DNA of 64,000 nt from an uncultured Methanomethylovorans sp. (lineage in GTDB: Archaea > Halobacteriota > Methanosarcinia > Methanosarcinales > Methanosarcinaceae): assembly GCF_963678545.1 (NCBI RefSeq), contig NZ_OY782870.1, forward strand, positions 1,922,001-1,986,000. Reading direction: 5' to 3'. Below the pieces are notes generated by a model. That model worked only from the letters and a program-made list of their open reading frames with translations. It did no database searches and was not told the DNA's origin. Positions 63,825 to 64,000 of the stretch are shown here, piece by piece; the first letter of the stretch is position 1; each line of letters starts with the position of its first letter. The translations under genes were made by a program, and so were the position numbers.

Positions 63825-64000
63825 ATGAGCGAAAATGAACTCGAACGACTCTGTATAACATGTTTCCAGGAAACCGGCTGGGACTACCAGTACGGTCTTG
63901 ATATACGCTTATGACGGCATAAGCCCGCAGCGGCAGGATTACCGGCAGGTCATCCTGCCAGATCGTCTACTGAATGCGCTGAATCGCCTGAATCCAAAAG
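63825..64000 (+). pseudogene. HsdR N-terminal fragment, frameshifted and cut by the window end
   Basis: ATG 63825 (GGAG upstream) starts MSENELERLCITCFQETGWD and YQYGLDI, then stops at 63914 in that frame; the next frame continues YDGISPQRQDYRQVILPDRL and LNALNRLNPK to the window edge. This is the start of a type I restriction endonuclease subunit, with a one-base indel near 63901-63912. Whether the gene is otherwise complete cannot be seen because the window ends here. Confidence 0.75.

Overview
The window is archaeal and most like a methylotrophic methanogen of the Methanosarcinales (Methanosarcinaceae type). The supports are a cysteate synthase plus ComDE route to coenzyme M, a DUF2099 protein (methanogenesis marker 8 family), PEF-CTERM proteins with an archaeosortase, PGF-pre-PGF and DNRLRE-type surface proteins, TATA-like promoters with GGTGA-type ribosome binding sites, and an AT-rich base composition. 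I cannot fix the genus from this window. I saw no rRNA, tRNA or CRISPR array.

Layout. 0-7.3 kb: a tightly overlapping glycogen or alpha-glucan operon (two GH57 proteins, a V4R regulator-like protein, GH15 glucoamylase, debranching enzyme), convergent with a response-regulator/PAS/histidine kinase and the remnant of a second kinase. 9.7-16.3 kb, minus strand: MscL, then a six-gene coenzyme M operon (cysteate synthase, ABC ATPase, CobW/HypB-like GTPase, Fe-S protein, ComD, ComE), a TPR protein and a frameshifted HAD phosphatase. 16.4-25.7 kb: two large secreted proteins (LVIVD propeller/PKD/CBM96-like, and a beta-helix protein) and a glycosyltransferase, deacetylase and CPBP protease operon.

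26-37.2 kb holds the most unusual locus. Three paralogous gene triads (A: 233-residue membrane protein; B: secreted PEF-CTERM protein; C: 146-residue single-pass protein) each follow the same promoter element, and one archaeosortase closes the second triad. I read this as a dedicated surface display system with matched accessory proteins for each cargo.

37.3-48.4 kb: a CbbQ/NorQ-type AAA+ ATPase with a giant VWA partner, a SemiSWEET, an RGG/zinc protein, a JAMM protease, a thioesterase, DUF2099 next to a PaaK/F390-synthetase-like ligase, and a secreted HEXXH peptidase.

48.4-64 kb is accessory and decaying: a complete 1000-bp IS element with 8-bp target duplication, several truncated genes (DUF3795-like, RNase HI, HsdM), a large kelch/PKD surface protein, a cytochrome c-like gene and a CopB-type P-type ATPase (both frameshifted), and a Fic gene bracketed by repeated palindromes inside a broken type I restriction locus. 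At least seven genes here and elsewhere carry single-base frameshifts, often at homopolymers, so either real decay or sequencing error must be considered.
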